IMG/VR virus record: IMGVR_UViG_3300046694_000622
Span: 1 to 58,027 of that record
Length of the DNA stretch: 58,027 nucleotides
DNA from: a virus
Strand: one strand, 5' to 3'
The first letter of the stretch is position 1, and each line of letters begins with the position of its first letter. Under the pieces are notes generated by a model. That model was not told where the DNA came from. It made no database searches and worked only from the letters and a program-made list of their open reading frames with translations. Position numbers and translations under genes: made by a program. Shown here piece by piece: positions 14,996-24,106 of the stretch.

Positions 14996-17900
14996 TCACC
15001 CTTTGATTGCTCTGGTAATGCTGCCGCCCTGGCCCAAGTCCTTGCGCAACAGCTGTCGATATTTCTGCTCGACGAAGTCGCCAAGCTCTTTACCGAACTG
15101 CTGAAACGACGGATCGGAGGACGTCGCGCTGGTGCTGCCATCACTGGCGACGTTCACTTGCACGCTGATTTGCGTAGCTCCGCCACCGCCGCCCATGGAT
15201 TGAATGCCAGCCCCTCCGCCGGAGGTCAGTGGCGTGACACTGCCGCCATTCGCCCCCGTCATGAGGAAGGACCGGCCGCCCTCGTTGTACAGCTCAGGCC
15301 CCAGTTCGTTTACCTCGTACAGCGAGTTAGCAGCAACCGAACCGCCAGTTGCTCTTTGCCCAGAAACCCAACTCGAAAAATCGCTCCCGGTGTACCCGGC
15401 CTGGGTCGAACCCGCCGAAGTTGGAGCACCCGAACCACCGAAGTACGAGCCGATCGCACTACTGGCAATGCCGGAAAGCAGCCCGGACGCCGCCTGCCGT
15501 GTAGCGATGCGCGCCATGTCCGCCAGAATCGACTTGGTGAAATCAGCAAACGACAACTTGCCGTTCATGGCGAAGTTGACGATGGCGTCTTCCATCGAGC
15601 TGAAGGCATTGGTGAACAGGCTTTTGGTCTGCCCGGCCACGTCACGCGCCGACTCCAGATAGTTCTGCCATGCCGACGATGCGCCAGCGCTCCAGTCGCC
15701 CTGGGCGGCGGTCATGTCGTCGTAATTGGCCTGCACTGTGTCGTGCAGATCCTGCTGAGTCGCTTTCAACGCCTTTAGTTTGGCGTTGTACTCGTCCACG
15801 CTCATGCCGCGCGAGCCGTCACCGTATTGGTTGGCCAACCCCAGGCGCTGCTGGTTGAAGCGATCGTCAATTCCGTTTTGCTGATCCGTCAATGAGCGCT
15901 GCCGGTCACCCTGACCAAGACCAGATGCCGCCCGCAATCCCTGCTGCCGAAGCGTGTCGACCTGTTGCTGCAGGGCGCTGGTGTACGTGTTGACTGCGAG
16001 GGTCTGCTTGCGCAGGCGTCCTTCCTCGTTGGTAGAGATGATGGCCAGTTCGCTGTCGCTGTCCTGCTGGGCCTTGACCATGGCCGATCGGGCATCCGAG
16101 ATCTTTTGATTAATCTGGATGACCTGCGCAGCGGTTGTGCCCTTCTTGGCCTTGGCTGCTTCGAGCGCATCGATTTCCGCCTGATAGCCCTGGGCAACTT
16201 CGTCGGCCTGCTGCTTCAACAGGCTGATCCGCTGCTCGGTGTAACTGGCTTGGCTGATAACGCCAGCGCGCTGTGACGCTTCCAGTTCCTTGTCGACGTT
16301 CTTGTAGTAGGCCAGCGTTTCGGCCAGAGCGTTCTTCGCGTTATTGAATCCGGTTGTGTCGACGCTACCTGCGGCGACCTTTGGATCCTTGAACTTGTCG
16401 TTGATGTTCGCGATGTTCTTGTCGATGGCCACTTGGCTCAGGCGCGGGTCGTTCGGCGTCACCTTGCGGATATCGTCGAGCTGCTGCTTGTATTCCTTCA
16501 GAGCCTCGGTGCGCTTTTGTTCATTCGTCCACGAAGACTTGGTGAGAGCGTCGACTTTACCCATCGCAATAACCGCAGCGCCTTGGGCTTTCGCCTGCTC
16601 ACCCTCCCACTTGGAGATGTCTCCTTGAACTGCCTTCTCGTCCTCCAGCATGTTCAGCCGATTGCGTCTGAACTCGATCAGGGCATCCTTGGATTTTTGG
16701 CTTTGAAACAAGCCGTCCATGGTCTCGGCTTCACGGAGATCGTTCTGCGCAGTCTCGATCTCCGCATTTATGTCGCGGCGCCCGATGTTCTTCAGATTGT
16801 CCGCGGCGCGCGCGACAGCGTTGTAGCCCCTCTCCCAGAAGCTCAGGTTTTCGAGGATCTTCGGCGTGCGCTCGTTGATGGCGTCCGCGTACTGCTCAGT
16901 CGCCAGCTTCACGGCGCCCGCGTGGTCGCCTTGCTCTTCCAGTGCGGCGATCTGCGAGTAAACCGATGCAGTCAGGTAGTGGTACTGCTCGTTCAGTGCA
17001 GCGGAAGCCTTGACCGGGTCATCTGCCAGCTTCGAGAACTCAGCGACGGTTTCGCTGACAGCCTTTCCGGTCGCCTCCTGCATAGACACGGCAGCCTGGG
17101 TGATACCTGTGAAACTCTCGCCCGCAATCTTGCCGTTGCCGGCCAGAAGGGCCAGAACCTCAGCAGCCTGCCCGGTCGTGCCGACAGTGGCGCTCACTTG
17201 CCGCGCCATTTCCCCCAGTTGCGTAGTACTGACACCGGCGTAGTTGCCGGTGAGAATCAGGGACTTGTTGTAGCTGTCCTGTTCTTCGCTGCCCTTATAG
17301 AAAGCATATGCAAGACCGCCCACTGCCGCAGTGGCCAACGCTAGCGGCGCAAGGATCGCGAGCAGCCCCGCGGCGCCCTCGCCCGCCCCGGCGCCCAACT
17401 GAGCGACCGCACGAACACCGCTACCCCAGTCCCCCGAGGACAGCGCATTCCCCAACTGCACGACGTTCTCTTGCGCCTGGCGAGTGCCGAGGCGAAGTTT
17501 GTCGAAACCGGTGGCGGTCTTTTCGAGCTTGGCGTAATCCTTATCGATCTTGCTCAGAGCCGAGTTGTACTGGTCCTGACTGATGCGACCGGCGTCGAGG
17601 TGTTTCCCAAGTTGCTCAACCTGGGTGTCCAGCTTGGCCATGGCCGCCCGGGCGGGGTCGATCGCACCCAGCAGGCTGTTGAGGGCCTTCTGTTCATCCA
17701 GCGTCGACTTCGCCAATGCCACCTGCTGCTTATCCAACTGGGCGCTGATCTTGGTGAATTCAGCTTCACCATAGGCACCGGTTTGGGTCAGCTTCGCCAG
17801 GCTGTCACGTTGTTTGGCCAGTTCCTGCGTGGAGGTCGCGCCTTTCGAAAGCGACTTCTCCAGCGCCTCCATCTCTTTCATCAGGCCGACGGCGGACTGC

Positions 17901-17998
17901 TCAGCGCGATCACCGGCCTTCGTCAGCTTGTCGAGATCGGTCGCAGCGTTGGCGGCATCAGCCGAATCGACCTTGATGCCGAGTTCTGCAATGTTCAT
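14996..17998 (-). CDS. H: Tail tape measure protein
   Basis: 1000 aa, lambda H type. A long N-terminal coiled-coil part is followed by a TMP_2-like domain around 205-400 with hydrophobic Ala-rich segments (LLAILAPLALATAAVGGLAY). A second coiled-coil zone follows, then a C-terminal lambda-tail-H-like domain (SSMEDAIVNFAMNGKLSFAD). Its length sets the tail length and it is ejected with DNA. AAGGTGAG precedes the ATG. It follows the G/GT chaperone genes as usual. Confidence 0.92.
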   Translation of the reverse strand: MNIAELGIKVDSADAANAATDLDKLTKAGDRAEQSAVGLMKEMEALEKSLSKGATSTQELAKQRDSLAKLTQTGAYGEAEFTKISAQLDKQQVALAKSTLDEQKALNSLLGAIDPARAAMAKLDTQVEQLGKHLDAGRISQDQYNSALSKIDKDYAKLEKTATGFDKLRLGTRQAQENVVQLGNALSSGDWGSGVRAVAQLGAGAGEGAAGLLAILAPLALATAAVGGLAYAFYKGSEEQDSYNKSLILTGNYAGVSTTQLGEMARQVSATVGTTGQAAEVLALLAGNGKIAGESFTGITQAAVSMQEATGKAVSETVAEFSKLADDPVKASAALNEQYHYLTASVYSQIAALEEQGDHAGAVKLATEQYADAINERTPKILENLSFWERGYNAVARAADNLKNIGRRDINAEIETAQNDLREAETMDGLFQSQKSKDALIEFRRNRLNMLEDEKAVQGDISKWEGEQAKAQGAAVIAMGKVDALTKSSWTNEQKRTEALKEYKQQLDDIRKVTPNDPRLSQVAIDKNIANINDKFKDPKVAAGSVDTTGFNNAKNALAETLAYYKNVDKELEASQRAGVISQASYTEQRISLLKQQADEVAQGYQAEIDALEAAKAKKGTTAAQVIQINQKISDARSAMVKAQQDSDSELAIISTNEEGRLRKQTLAVNTYTSALQQQVDTLRQQGLRAASGLGQGDRQRSLTDQQNGIDDRFNQQRLGLANQYGDGSRGMSVDEYNAKLKALKATQQDLHDTVQANYDDMTAAQGDWSAGASSAWQNYLESARDVAGQTKSLFTNAFSSMEDAIVNFAMNGKLSFADFTKSILADMARIATRQAASGLLSGIASSAIGSYFGGSGAPTSAGSTQAGYTGSDFSSWVSGQRATGGSVAANSLYEVNELGPELYNEGGRSFLMTGANGGSVTPLTSGGGAGIQSMGGGGGATQISVQVNVASDGSTSATSSDPSFQQFGKELGDFVEQKYRQLLRKDLGQGGSITRAIKG

Positions 17999-18025
17999 CG
18001 ACTCACCTTGAATAATTGCCCGCTT

Positions 18026-18349
18026 TCACGGGCTGTTGTCGCGTGCGTCAGCCATAACCGCGATGGCTTCCGACTCCATAACGCGGATGTCCTGAAACAC
18101 ACCGGGGCGATCCTTCGCCGGGATGCCGACGAGCTTCATCACATTGGGCAGAACGCCGTAATCGAGACCGGTTGCGCCGCACGCGCCGGTACGCCACTGA
18201 GTCCCCATCGCATCCATGACGAGGAAAGACGGCCAGTTGTCCGGCCAGACTTCAATGGAGTCATCGATATCTAAAGGAGAAAGCCCAAATACCGAAAGGA
18301 CATCGGAATCAGTGGTCTGCTCGTACAGTGCGCGTGCGACGTCGGTCAG
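18026..18349 (-). CDS. GT frameshift extension (tail chaperone T part)
   Basis: 107 codons reached only by a -1 shift from the G gene: LTDVARALYEQTTDSDVLSV and so on, ending ARDNSP. There is no good independent start, only an internal ATG at 18217. A DUF1799-like domain is expected for the T part of lambda-like chaperones. It makes the G-T fusion that binds the tape measure while G binds tail tube protein. Confidence 0.8.
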   Translation of the reverse strand: MTDVARALYEQTTDSDVLSVFGLSPLDIDDSIEVWPDNWPSFLVMDAMGTQWRTGACGATGLDYGVLPNVMKLVGIPAKDRPGVFQDIRVMESEAIAVMADARDNSP

Positions 18350-18729
18350 TTTCCCAGGCGGGCCTTACCGAACGCTTCGCTATAGGCCTTCACCACGGCA
18401 TCCGAGACGCCGATGCAGCTCTTCACCAATGCGGTGATGGATTCGTCGCTGAGCTTGTCGGTGAAGCCCCAAGACACGACTAGGTCCTTGATTTGGTCGA
18501 TGCCTTGCTCGACTTCTGCGGCGGTGACCTCAGACAACGTCGGCTCAGTGCCCTTGAAGCGCTCGCCGATGGCTTCTGCCCTTTCCTTCCAAGCGTCGAA
18601 CAGTTCAGCCAGCGCAGTGCGGTCACGGTATTTGAACGTGAACGGCACCACGGCCGCCTTGCCGCCGACCTGCGGGATAGCTACGTCGACAGTGAACGTC
18701 GGCTTCGGTGCGATGGAAAATTTTGCCAT
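18346..18729 (-). CDS. G: Tail assembly chaperone G
   Basis: 127 aa, MAKFSIAPKPTFTVDVAIPQ; N-terminal beta sheet, then a helical chaperone body. It sits between tail tube and tape measure, the canonical place for G. The last codons are CTG GGA AAC TGA, where G-GGA-AAC forms a -1 slippery heptamer. AAGGA precedes the ATG. Confidence 0.87.
   Translation of the reverse strand: MAKFSIAPKPTFTVDVAIPQVGGKAAVVPFTFKYRDRTALAELFDAWKERAEAIGERFKGTEPTLSEVTAAEVEQGIDQIKDLVVSWGFTDKLSDESITALVKSCIGVSDAVVKAYSEAFGKARLGN
18349..18355 (-). promoter_or_regulatory. -1 programmed frameshift site GGGAAAC
   Basis: On the minus strand the heptamer G GGA AAC directly precedes the G stop codon. Slippage by -1 opens the 107-codon T extension. 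Lambda uses the close variant GGGAAAG at the same place. Confidence 0.85.
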
Positions 18730-18738
18730 GAGAATTCC

Positions 18739-19386
18739 TTACGACAGGTAGCGGGTAGGTTCAGCCTGCAGCGCCAAGTTGATGGTGCGGGTGAGCAGGT
18801 TGTTACGCGACACCGCCGGCTGCTTCGAGAACGAGGTGTACGCGCCGTAGAGAACGGTATCGGTACCAGGAAGGTTCATCCGTGCAGCCTGGATCTTCTT
18901 ACCCGCATCTGCTGCGAGCAGTACAGCGTTGAAAGCCTGTGCCGGATCATCGGCAATGGTCAGCGCCATGCTCGCAGCAGATTTGTCAGTCGGGATTTGC
19001 TTGCCTTGGTCGTCTTCGAGGAAAACCACGTCCAGGTAGTTTTGCTCTCCACCAGAGAACGCGACGTCAGTCACTTGCGGGATTTGCACCCAGGTGAGGA
19101 CCTTTTTCAGGGTGCCAACACCACCGCCAGCCGGATAGACCTGGATGTCGGTCGTATCGATACCTTCGAGAGTGGTCGACGTTGCAGTGGCCGTTTTTAC
19201 TCGCACTACACGGTTGTTCAGGCGGCTCCAGCCAGCAGTGACCAAGACGATGTCACCTGCTGCCAATGTGCTGCCTACCACCGTGGCAACTGCTTCTGTG
19301 GCATTGGACATCGCAGTGAATGGCAGCTCGGCGGCGTAGGTGGCACCGTGCTGGATGGTTGCGCCGTTGGGGAGTTTGTAGCCCAT
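18739..19386 (-). CDS. V: Major tail tube protein
   Basis: 215 aa from the ATG at 19386, chosen for AGAGGA upstream. Beta-rich (ATVVGSTLAAGDIVLVTAGW, TDVAFSGGEQNYLDVVFLED) with the layout of lambda V-type tube proteins. It lies between the tail terminator gene and the chaperone G. It forms the hexameric rings of the flexible tail. Confidence 0.82.
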   Translation of the reverse strand: MGYKLPNGATIQHGATYAAELPFTAMSNATEAVATVVGSTLAAGDIVLVTAGWSRLNNRVVRVKTATATSTTLEGIDTTDIQVYPAGGGVGTLKKVLTWVQIPQVTDVAFSGGEQNYLDVVFLEDDQGKQIPTDKSAASMALTIADDPAQAFNAVLLAADAGKKIQAARMNLPGTDTVLYGAYTSFSKQPAVSRNNLLTRTINLALQAEPTRYLS

Positions 19387-19401
19387 TGGTTTTTCCTCTT
19401 T

Positions 19402-19440
19402 GCAGATATGACAAAACCCGCTCAATGGCGGGTTCCGGGG
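19402..19440 (-). terminator. Hairpin after the tail terminator gene
   Basis: On the minus strand AACCCGCC-ATTGA-GCGGGTTTTG. A weak intrinsic terminator or processing hairpin between 19458 and the tube gene start; it may tune tube protein expression. Confidence 0.45.
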
Positions 19441-19457
19441 TTGCCCAACGGGCGAAT

Positions 19458-19874
19458 TTAGTTAGTGTCGGCTCGGTAAAGGAATGAGACCGGCACCGTG
19501 TAGGTGGTGTCGTCTGGAATGCCGGGGCCGGGTTCTACCGGACTCATGGTCACCACCGTAAGCGCGCCTTTCGTGTTCCGCTCGTACAGCGGGAACAAGG
19601 CAGCAATCTGATCAGCGAGCGCGCCGGCCGCGCCGCGATACTCGCCCGCAGGCGTCACGATGCTGACTTGAAATACGCCGGTGTAGAGCCTGTGGTCGCC
19701 GCCGAGCGTGTTGCTTGCGGTGTCGCCCGGGAGCGTGAAGGCCTTCAAGTACGTGGCGCCGTCAACTGGCGTGTAGGCCTCGTTCTCGACAACGACCTTC
19801 AGCGGCACCGGTAACGCCTTTGCCCAGGCGATCAACTTGGCTTCGTAAATCGAGGCGATGATGTTGTGACTCAT
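19458..19874 (-). CDS. Tail terminator (lambda U-like / DUF4128 type)
   Basis: 138 aa, MSHNIIASIYEAKLIAWAKA, with HRLYTGVFQVSIVTPAGEYR in the middle and a beta-strand end. The pattern and position (after gp10-like protein, before the tube) fit tail terminator proteins that cap the tail and join it to the head. The start overlaps the previous stop by 4 nt. Confidence 0.75.
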   Translation of the reverse strand: MSHNIIASIYEAKLIAWAKALPVPLKVVVENEAYTPVDGATYLKAFTLPGDTASNTLGGDHRLYTGVFQVSIVTPAGEYRGAAGALADQIAALFPLYERNTKGALTVVTMSPVEPGPGIPDDTTYTVPVSFLYRADTN

Positions 19875-20467
19875 ACCTGGTTGTTCCTGATGGCCTCCAG
19901 CACGATCTGCTGGAAGCGGGCCACGGTGATGCGGACCATGCCGCCCGGTGCTTGGGTCGAGTGTCCGAACTCCAGCGGAATCGCGTACGGCAGGTTGTTG
20001 ATGAGGTAAGCGGTCTGTCCTGCCGTGAAGTCGCTGACCGCCGAGACCAGAGCCGCGATCGTCTCTTGGCCTCCCGGATCAACCTCGTCGAAAGTAACGT
20101 TCTCCACGACATCAATCGAAAGGTGCCAGTTGGCCCGGAACCGCCCCCCGACGTACCCTTCTGGTGCAACGATATCCATCCCGTCGTTCAGCTTGCGGCC
20201 CGGCTTAAGTCGGCCCGCTTTTGTCAGGTTGGTGGGATCGCTGCGAAGGTCGCTGTTGTAATCGTCGACAGCCTTGTTGTACTGGCGGGCCACGGTGTTC
20301 TGCGCCCAAATCTCCGGGTTACCCACCGGTGACATCCGGATGACGCTACTGCCGACCTCGATGATGATCTCGCGGAGGCTGGCGTCGATGGCCTCCGTGG
20401 CCTGGGCTGCGAATTCGGCAAGGCTCAACGCGAAACTGCCGGATTGTCCGGCGCCGGCCCGGCTCAC
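19871..20467 (-). CDS. Tail completion protein, HK97 gp10-like
   Basis: 198 aa with an N-terminal helix (EAIDASLREIIIEVGSSVIR) and the typical RMSPVGNPEIW..GGRFRANWH arrangement. The C-terminal NNLPYAIPLEFGHSTQAPGG matches the YAxxLEFG-ST-AP-G signature of gp10/minor tail Z proteins. It acts at the head-tail joint. 4-nt overlaps on both sides. Confidence 0.82.
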   Translation of the reverse strand: MSRAGAGQSGSFALSLAEFAAQATEAIDASLREIIIEVGSSVIRMSPVGNPEIWAQNTVARQYNKAVDDYNSDLRSDPTNLTKAGRLKPGRKLNDGMDIVAPEGYVGGRFRANWHLSIDVVENVTFDEVDPGGQETIAALVSAVSDFTAGQTAYLINNLPYAIPLEFGHSTQAPGGMVRITVARFQQIVLEAIRNNQV

Positions 20468-20832
20468 GATCGCACCTGCAGCTCATACAGAATCGGCGTG
20501 CCCGCCGGGTTGATCTCTTTCAGCGGCGGGACGATTGACCAGGTGCGGCCTTGAACGATGATTTTGTTCAGCAGATCAGGCGCCCATTCAAGCCCCTGTG
20601 CGGCGATCTTGAGCTTCTTGTCGCCCTGCTTGATCAGGCTGTTGTTCTGGAATTCCTGACCGGTGAAGTCCAGCAGGATGCCTTGGGCGGTCTGATCGGT
20701 GATGGTGTCGGGCGGCGCGGTACCGGTTTCCGGATCGTACTCACCGACTGTGATTGCCCGGATTGTCACGGGCCGGCCGAACTCTGTGATCATCTCCAGA
20801 GCCATCACGGCCATCTCGTCGTAGAAGGCCAT
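20464..20832 (-). CDS. Head-tail connector / stopper protein, 122 aa
   Basis: Beta-barrel-like pattern with EFGRPVTIRAITVGEYDPET and ILLDFTGQEFQNNSLIKQGD and a C-terminal strand series, resembling head-tail joining proteins of the gp16/FII type. Located between the adaptor and gp10-like genes. Soluble, no catalytic motif. Confidence 0.72.
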   Translation of the reverse strand: MAFYDEMAVMALEMITEFGRPVTIRAITVGEYDPETGTAPPDTITDQTAQGILLDFTGQEFQNNSLIKQGDKKLKIAAQGLEWAPDLLNKIIVQGRTWSIVPPLKEINPAGTPILYELQVRS

Positions 20833-20851
20833 GGTGGCTCCAGATGTGTAA

Positions 20852-21070
20852 TTAACTAAACATTCCGAGGTGGTACTCAGGAAGAGGCTTTCGCTTCCTG
20901 CGCTCCTCGATCATATTGTCAGCGATGCCAGCCGCCTGTTTCAGCACTTCAGCCCAAGAGCCGTCAACCTGGCTACCTGTTGCCGCTCCCTCTGCTTTTG
21001 CGAGAGGAAGCGCCGCCGAAAAGTAAAGGTCCCACGCCTGCTGTTCTTCGTCAGTGTATTTGTCAGCCAT
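20852..21070 (-). CDS. Hypothetical head-tail region protein, 72 aa
   Basis: The ATG at 21070 (MADKYTDEEQQAWDLYFSAA) follows a strong AAAGGAGCT. Small helical acidic/basic protein. Conserved position between connector genes but no recognised domain. Confidence 0.65.
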   Translation of the reverse strand: MADKYTDEEQQAWDLYFSAALPLAKAEGAATGSQVDGSWAEVLKQAAGIADNMIEERRKRKPLPEYHLGMFS

Positions 21071-21105
21071 GTTAGAGCTCCTTTGATTGAACCCCAAAGC
21101 TAACA

Positions 21106-21609
21106 CTATGCACGGACAGCAAACAGGCCTCGTTTCTGTAGGTAATCGGCGAACTGCGTGATGCTTGGCCGATCCGGCGCAGCGGGCAAAAGTCGGCCGC
21201 TGGTATTCGGAATCGTGGCGTACTCACGAGTCACCGCACCTTCGACGCGCTCCAGCGTCACCGCGCCTTTGCGCTTCTCCACCGGGTCTATGTCGTCCTG
21301 ATGAATCTCAGCGGCCAAGGCCATCTGCCCGTACTGGATCCGCGCCGGCAGGTAGTTATCGGGCTTGATCTGGTAGTCCAGTTCAACACCCCGGCGCGGC
21401 CAAGCCAGAGCCTGATCGCTGTCCGTCTTGCGCCCCTTCCAGGTCTTTCCATCCATCGCCAAGGCAGCCCGACGAAGTAGCGCCTCTTGCGCTGGCTCGT
21501 CCGCAGGGATGGTCACACCGAACTTCACGGCGTACATGACCAGGTCCGCGGCGCTCGCGTAGCTTTCGGCGTCTGACTTGCCGGTGCCGTCCTCGATGAT
21601 GAGTGTCAT
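21106..21609 (-). CDS. Head completion adaptor, DnaT-like annotation family
   Basis: 167 aa, MTLIIEDGTGKSDAESYASA with AWPRRGVELD and a helical core, the pattern of proteins annotated as DnaT-like ssDNA-binding that in phages serve as head completion adaptors next to the portal. Gene position between capsid and stopper supports the adaptor role. The DNA-binding name is probably misleading. Confidence 0.7.
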   Translation of the reverse strand: MTLIIEDGTGKSDAESYASAADLVMYAVKFGVTIPADEPAQEALLRRAALAMDGKTWKGRKTDSDQALAWPRRGVELDYQIKPDNYLPARIQYGQMALAAEIHQDDIDPVEKRKGAVTLERVEGAVTREYATIPNTSGRLLPAAPDRPSITQFADYLQKRGLFAVRA

Positions 21610-21671
21610 GAATCAACTCGCTGGATTGAGTTTTTAATGATTGGCCGCCGGGTTACCGACAGCCAGCAGTA

Positions 21672-22280
21672 TCACGCCTTTGGCAGCTCAGCGACGAGCT
21701 TTTCCAAGGACTCTTTCGAGGCATTGGCCCGGTAGGGCACGCTGAAAGTGTCGAGCTTAGCTTTCAGCTCGGTGATTTCCTTCGCCTCTTTGGTTTCGTC
21801 CGTTTCCAGCCGTGCTTGGGCGGCTTGAGCCAAAAGGTCGTCCACCTGATTTTTCAGACTGCTTGCACGCTCAGCTTCAGCATCGCGCGCACCGGCCAGC
21901 TCCACCATCTGCCCCCGAAGGCCGTCGAGCGAGTGAAACAGGCGGATTGCGAGTTCGCCGACTTCCGGTTTTTCAATCTCGCCAGCGTCAAGCCCATCAA
22001 TCACAGCGCGGACCATATCGCTTTCGATGCGCAACTTTCCGACCAGCGCTTCCAGTTCGGCCGTGTTATCGCCAGCTTCAACAACCAGCACCTGGCGCGA
22101 CTCAGCCTTTATCGCCGTCACTTCGACGCCGACACGCTCGTACGCTTCAACCACCTTCGGCCATTCGCCGACAACGACAACACCAGTCACGCCAGCTTCT
22201 GGGCGGTCGAAGTGCTCCGGGTTGCGATAACGCTTATCTGGGTCAAAGCCGGAGCTTTGAGTGGAATAGATGAGTTCCAT
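21672..22280 (-). CDS. Hypothetical coiled-coil head-region protein
   Basis: 202 aa from the ATG at 22280 (CGGAGA upstream). Long helical middle (ERASSLKNQVDDLLAQAAQA) and a C-terminal VPYRANASKESLEKLVAELP that looks like a HeH/LEM-type helix-extended-helix motif. It follows the capsid gene directly, so it may be a capsid accessory or head-closure protein. Function unknown. Confidence 0.65.
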   Translation of the reverse strand: MELIYSTQSSGFDPDKRYRNPEHFDRPEAGVTGVVVVGEWPKVVEAYERVGVEVTAIKAESRQVLVVEAGDNTAELEALVGKLRIESDMVRAVIDGLDAGEIEKPEVGELAIRLFHSLDGLRGQMVELAGARDAEAERASSLKNQVDDLLAQAAQARLETDETKEAKEITELKAKLDTFSVPYRANASKESLEKLVAELPKA

Positions 22281-22326
22281 GGAAATCTCCGTGGCGGCCA
22301 TTTCTGGCCGCCGTCAGGGGTGAGCC

Positions 22327-23277
22327 TTAAGGCGTGGTCGTCAGGGTGATCATCACGCCGGCGGTGACCTTGTTGCTTTCGGAGTGCTTGACCCAGTTGG
22401 CAGCCGAACCAACGGCGGCCAGCGTCGGGTTTGCGCCGCCGACGGCGTCCTTCCAGCTGTAACCCAGCACGTCGATGTTGACGGTGCCCTCGGCGCGGTA
22501 GCCGATACCGAGGTTTTCTTCGTCGTCCACGTTGTACGAGCGGAAGCCTGGGGCCTGGGACTCGGTGATTACCACAGCGTTCGGCAGCAGGCCGAAGATC
22601 ACGTCCGCCGGAGCGGTGTCGGTCACCAGCACTGGTTTGCCCAGGGTGCCCGGCAGACCGCCGTAGATCACGACGCCGGCTTCTTCGTAGACCTTACTGG
22701 CAATGGCCTCATCGACGATGTCGAAGTAAGCGCTGGAGTGCATGACCCACAAGGCAATGCGGCCGAACTTGTCGCCGAACTTGCGCATGCCACGGGTCAG
22801 GGTCTTCTTGCCGTCGGTTTCGATGTTGGCGGTGACCACCATGCCGGCGTTGGAACTGATGGCGGCACGCAATGCAGCGGTGGCGTACTGGATAAAGCCT
22901 TCCAAGGTAGCGTCTGCCACATCGGCGCCGATGATCTGGGAGAACTCTTCGACCGGACGACCGCGACGCTTGAACGCCTCTTCAGTGGTTTGGTACGGGC
23001 CGTACTTCCACGGGGCCTTGACGCCCACCGCCTCGCCCGCGCCGATCTTCTTGGCGGTCACCTTGCCGACGGAATTGACGTCGCGGTGCTCCAGCGAGCC
23101 GCCGATCTTGTAGAACGAACGCTTGCGGAAGTCGCCTTCGATCAGTTCGTTGTCGAGAACGATCGCGCCGTTGGACGAAGCGTTGAACACATCGAGGTTG
23201 TCCTGGACACGCTCCAGGTATGCGGTTTGCGCCTCATCGTTGTAGATGATCAGGTCGCTGTTTACGGTTGTAGCCAT
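22327..23277 (-). CDS. Major capsid protein
   Basis: 316 aa, MATTVNSDLIIYNDEAQTAY, with RSFYKIGGSLEHRDVNSVGK and YNVDDEENLGIGYRAEGTVN. The pattern fits a major capsid protein annotated in Pseudomonas and Burkholderia siphoviruses, likely HK97-fold. It comes immediately after the scaffold gene. Low Cys, even charge, no signal. Confidence 0.87.
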   Translation of the reverse strand: MATTVNSDLIIYNDEAQTAYLERVQDNLDVFNASSNGAIVLDNELIEGDFRKRSFYKIGGSLEHRDVNSVGKVTAKKIGAGEAVGVKAPWKYGPYQTTEEAFKRRGRPVEEFSQIIGADVADATLEGFIQYATAALRAAISSNAGMVVTANIETDGKKTLTRGMRKFGDKFGRIALWVMHSSAYFDIVDEAIASKVYEEAGVVIYGGLPGTLGKPVLVTDTAPADVIFGLLPNAVVITESQAPGFRSYNVDDEENLGIGYRAEGTVNIDVLGYSWKDAVGGANPTLAAVGSAANWVKHSESNKVTAGVMITLTTTP

Positions 23278-23289
23278 GGGTGAGTCCCC

Positions 23290-24018
23290 TTACTTGGGCA
23301 ATGCGAGGTATGCGGTTTGGCCGTGCTTGCGCTGGAAATCGCGCTTTTGCTCGGAGGTCATTTCGGAGCGTTTGAATGCAGCCTGGCCGCCACCCCCGCC
23401 CGGGGCTTGTGTCCCTGAAGCCCTTGGCCACAGGTGAGGCGCGCTTTCGCGCAGTGATTCCGCCCATTCGAGCGGAGTCAGTGGGGTTTTGCCGTCTTTG
23501 CCGAGGATGGTCTGGCCAGACTCATCGACGGCGACCGCTTCGCCCTCGTCATTCAGTGAAAACACGCCCTTGGCGCGCAGGATGATGTCGTCGGTTGCTT
23601 CCGGCAGTGCGCCGGCTTTCAGTGCTGCGCCGCGCACCGAGTCGCCCAGGACTTTGCCCTGGAACTTGGCGGCGAAGGCTTCAGCCTTCTCGGCTCGCGC
23701 GGTGATGGTCTTCAGTTGCTTGTCGGTTTCCGCGCGCAGACGTTCGGTGCGGCGGTTGAAGACTTCATCCACCCTGCCCTCTGTCAGCAGCTTGGTTTCT
23801 TCGTCCTGGCCCGCGCGACTCAGCAGCCCTTTGACGGCGTCGATGTCGATGCCTTCAAACTGGGTTTCGAACTGGGTCAGCTTGCCGGTGGTGTCTTTCA
23901 GCTTGCCCAGCAGCTCCGTGTTCTTGGTTTTCAAACCCGAGACGGATGCTTCAACGGCAGTCGCGATAGCGGCCTTTATTGCCGGGTTTTCCAGGTCGAT
24001 TTCGTTCTCTTCTGCCAC
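23290..24018 (-). CDS. Capsid scaffolding protein
   Basis: 242 aa starting at GTG, with AAGGGG 8 nt upstream. Acidic, helical and coiled-coil (LKTKNTELLGKLKDTTGKLT) with a Gly-rich linker (GTQAPGGGGGQA) and a basic C-terminal helix (RDFQRKHGQTAYLALPK), which in scaffolds binds the capsid. The typical position is just before the capsid gene. Confidence 0.85.
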   Translation of the reverse strand: MAEENEIDLENPAIKAAIATAVEASVSGLKTKNTELLGKLKDTTGKLTQFETQFEGIDIDAVKGLLSRAGQDEETKLLTEGRVDEVFNRRTERLRAETDKQLKTITARAEKAEAFAAKFQGKVLGDSVRGAALKAGALPEATDDIILRAKGVFSLNDEGEAVAVDESGQTILGKDGKTPLTPLEWAESLRESAPHLWPRASGTQAPGGGGGQAAFKRSEMTSEQKRDFQRKHGQTAYLALPK

Positions 24019-24052
24019 GGTGATGCACCCCTTGGGTTTGTTAGGCCCGCTT

Positions 24053-24090
24053 TACGGGCATAAAAAAGCCCCAGCTGATGCCAGGGCTAG
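24053..24090 (-). terminator. Hairpin terminator before scaffold gene
   Basis: On the minus strand AGCCCTGG-CATCAG-CTGGGGCTTTTTT. It separates the portal/MuF part from the scaffold/capsid part and could lower portal-side read-through. Confidence 0.6.
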
Positions 24091-24106
24091 TAAGTCCACG
24101 GTAAAA

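Noticed and set aside
18026-18217. An independent 63-aa gene after the tail chaperone
   Set aside because: The frame continues without stop up to the slippery site at 18349, so it is the 3' part of the G-T fusion.
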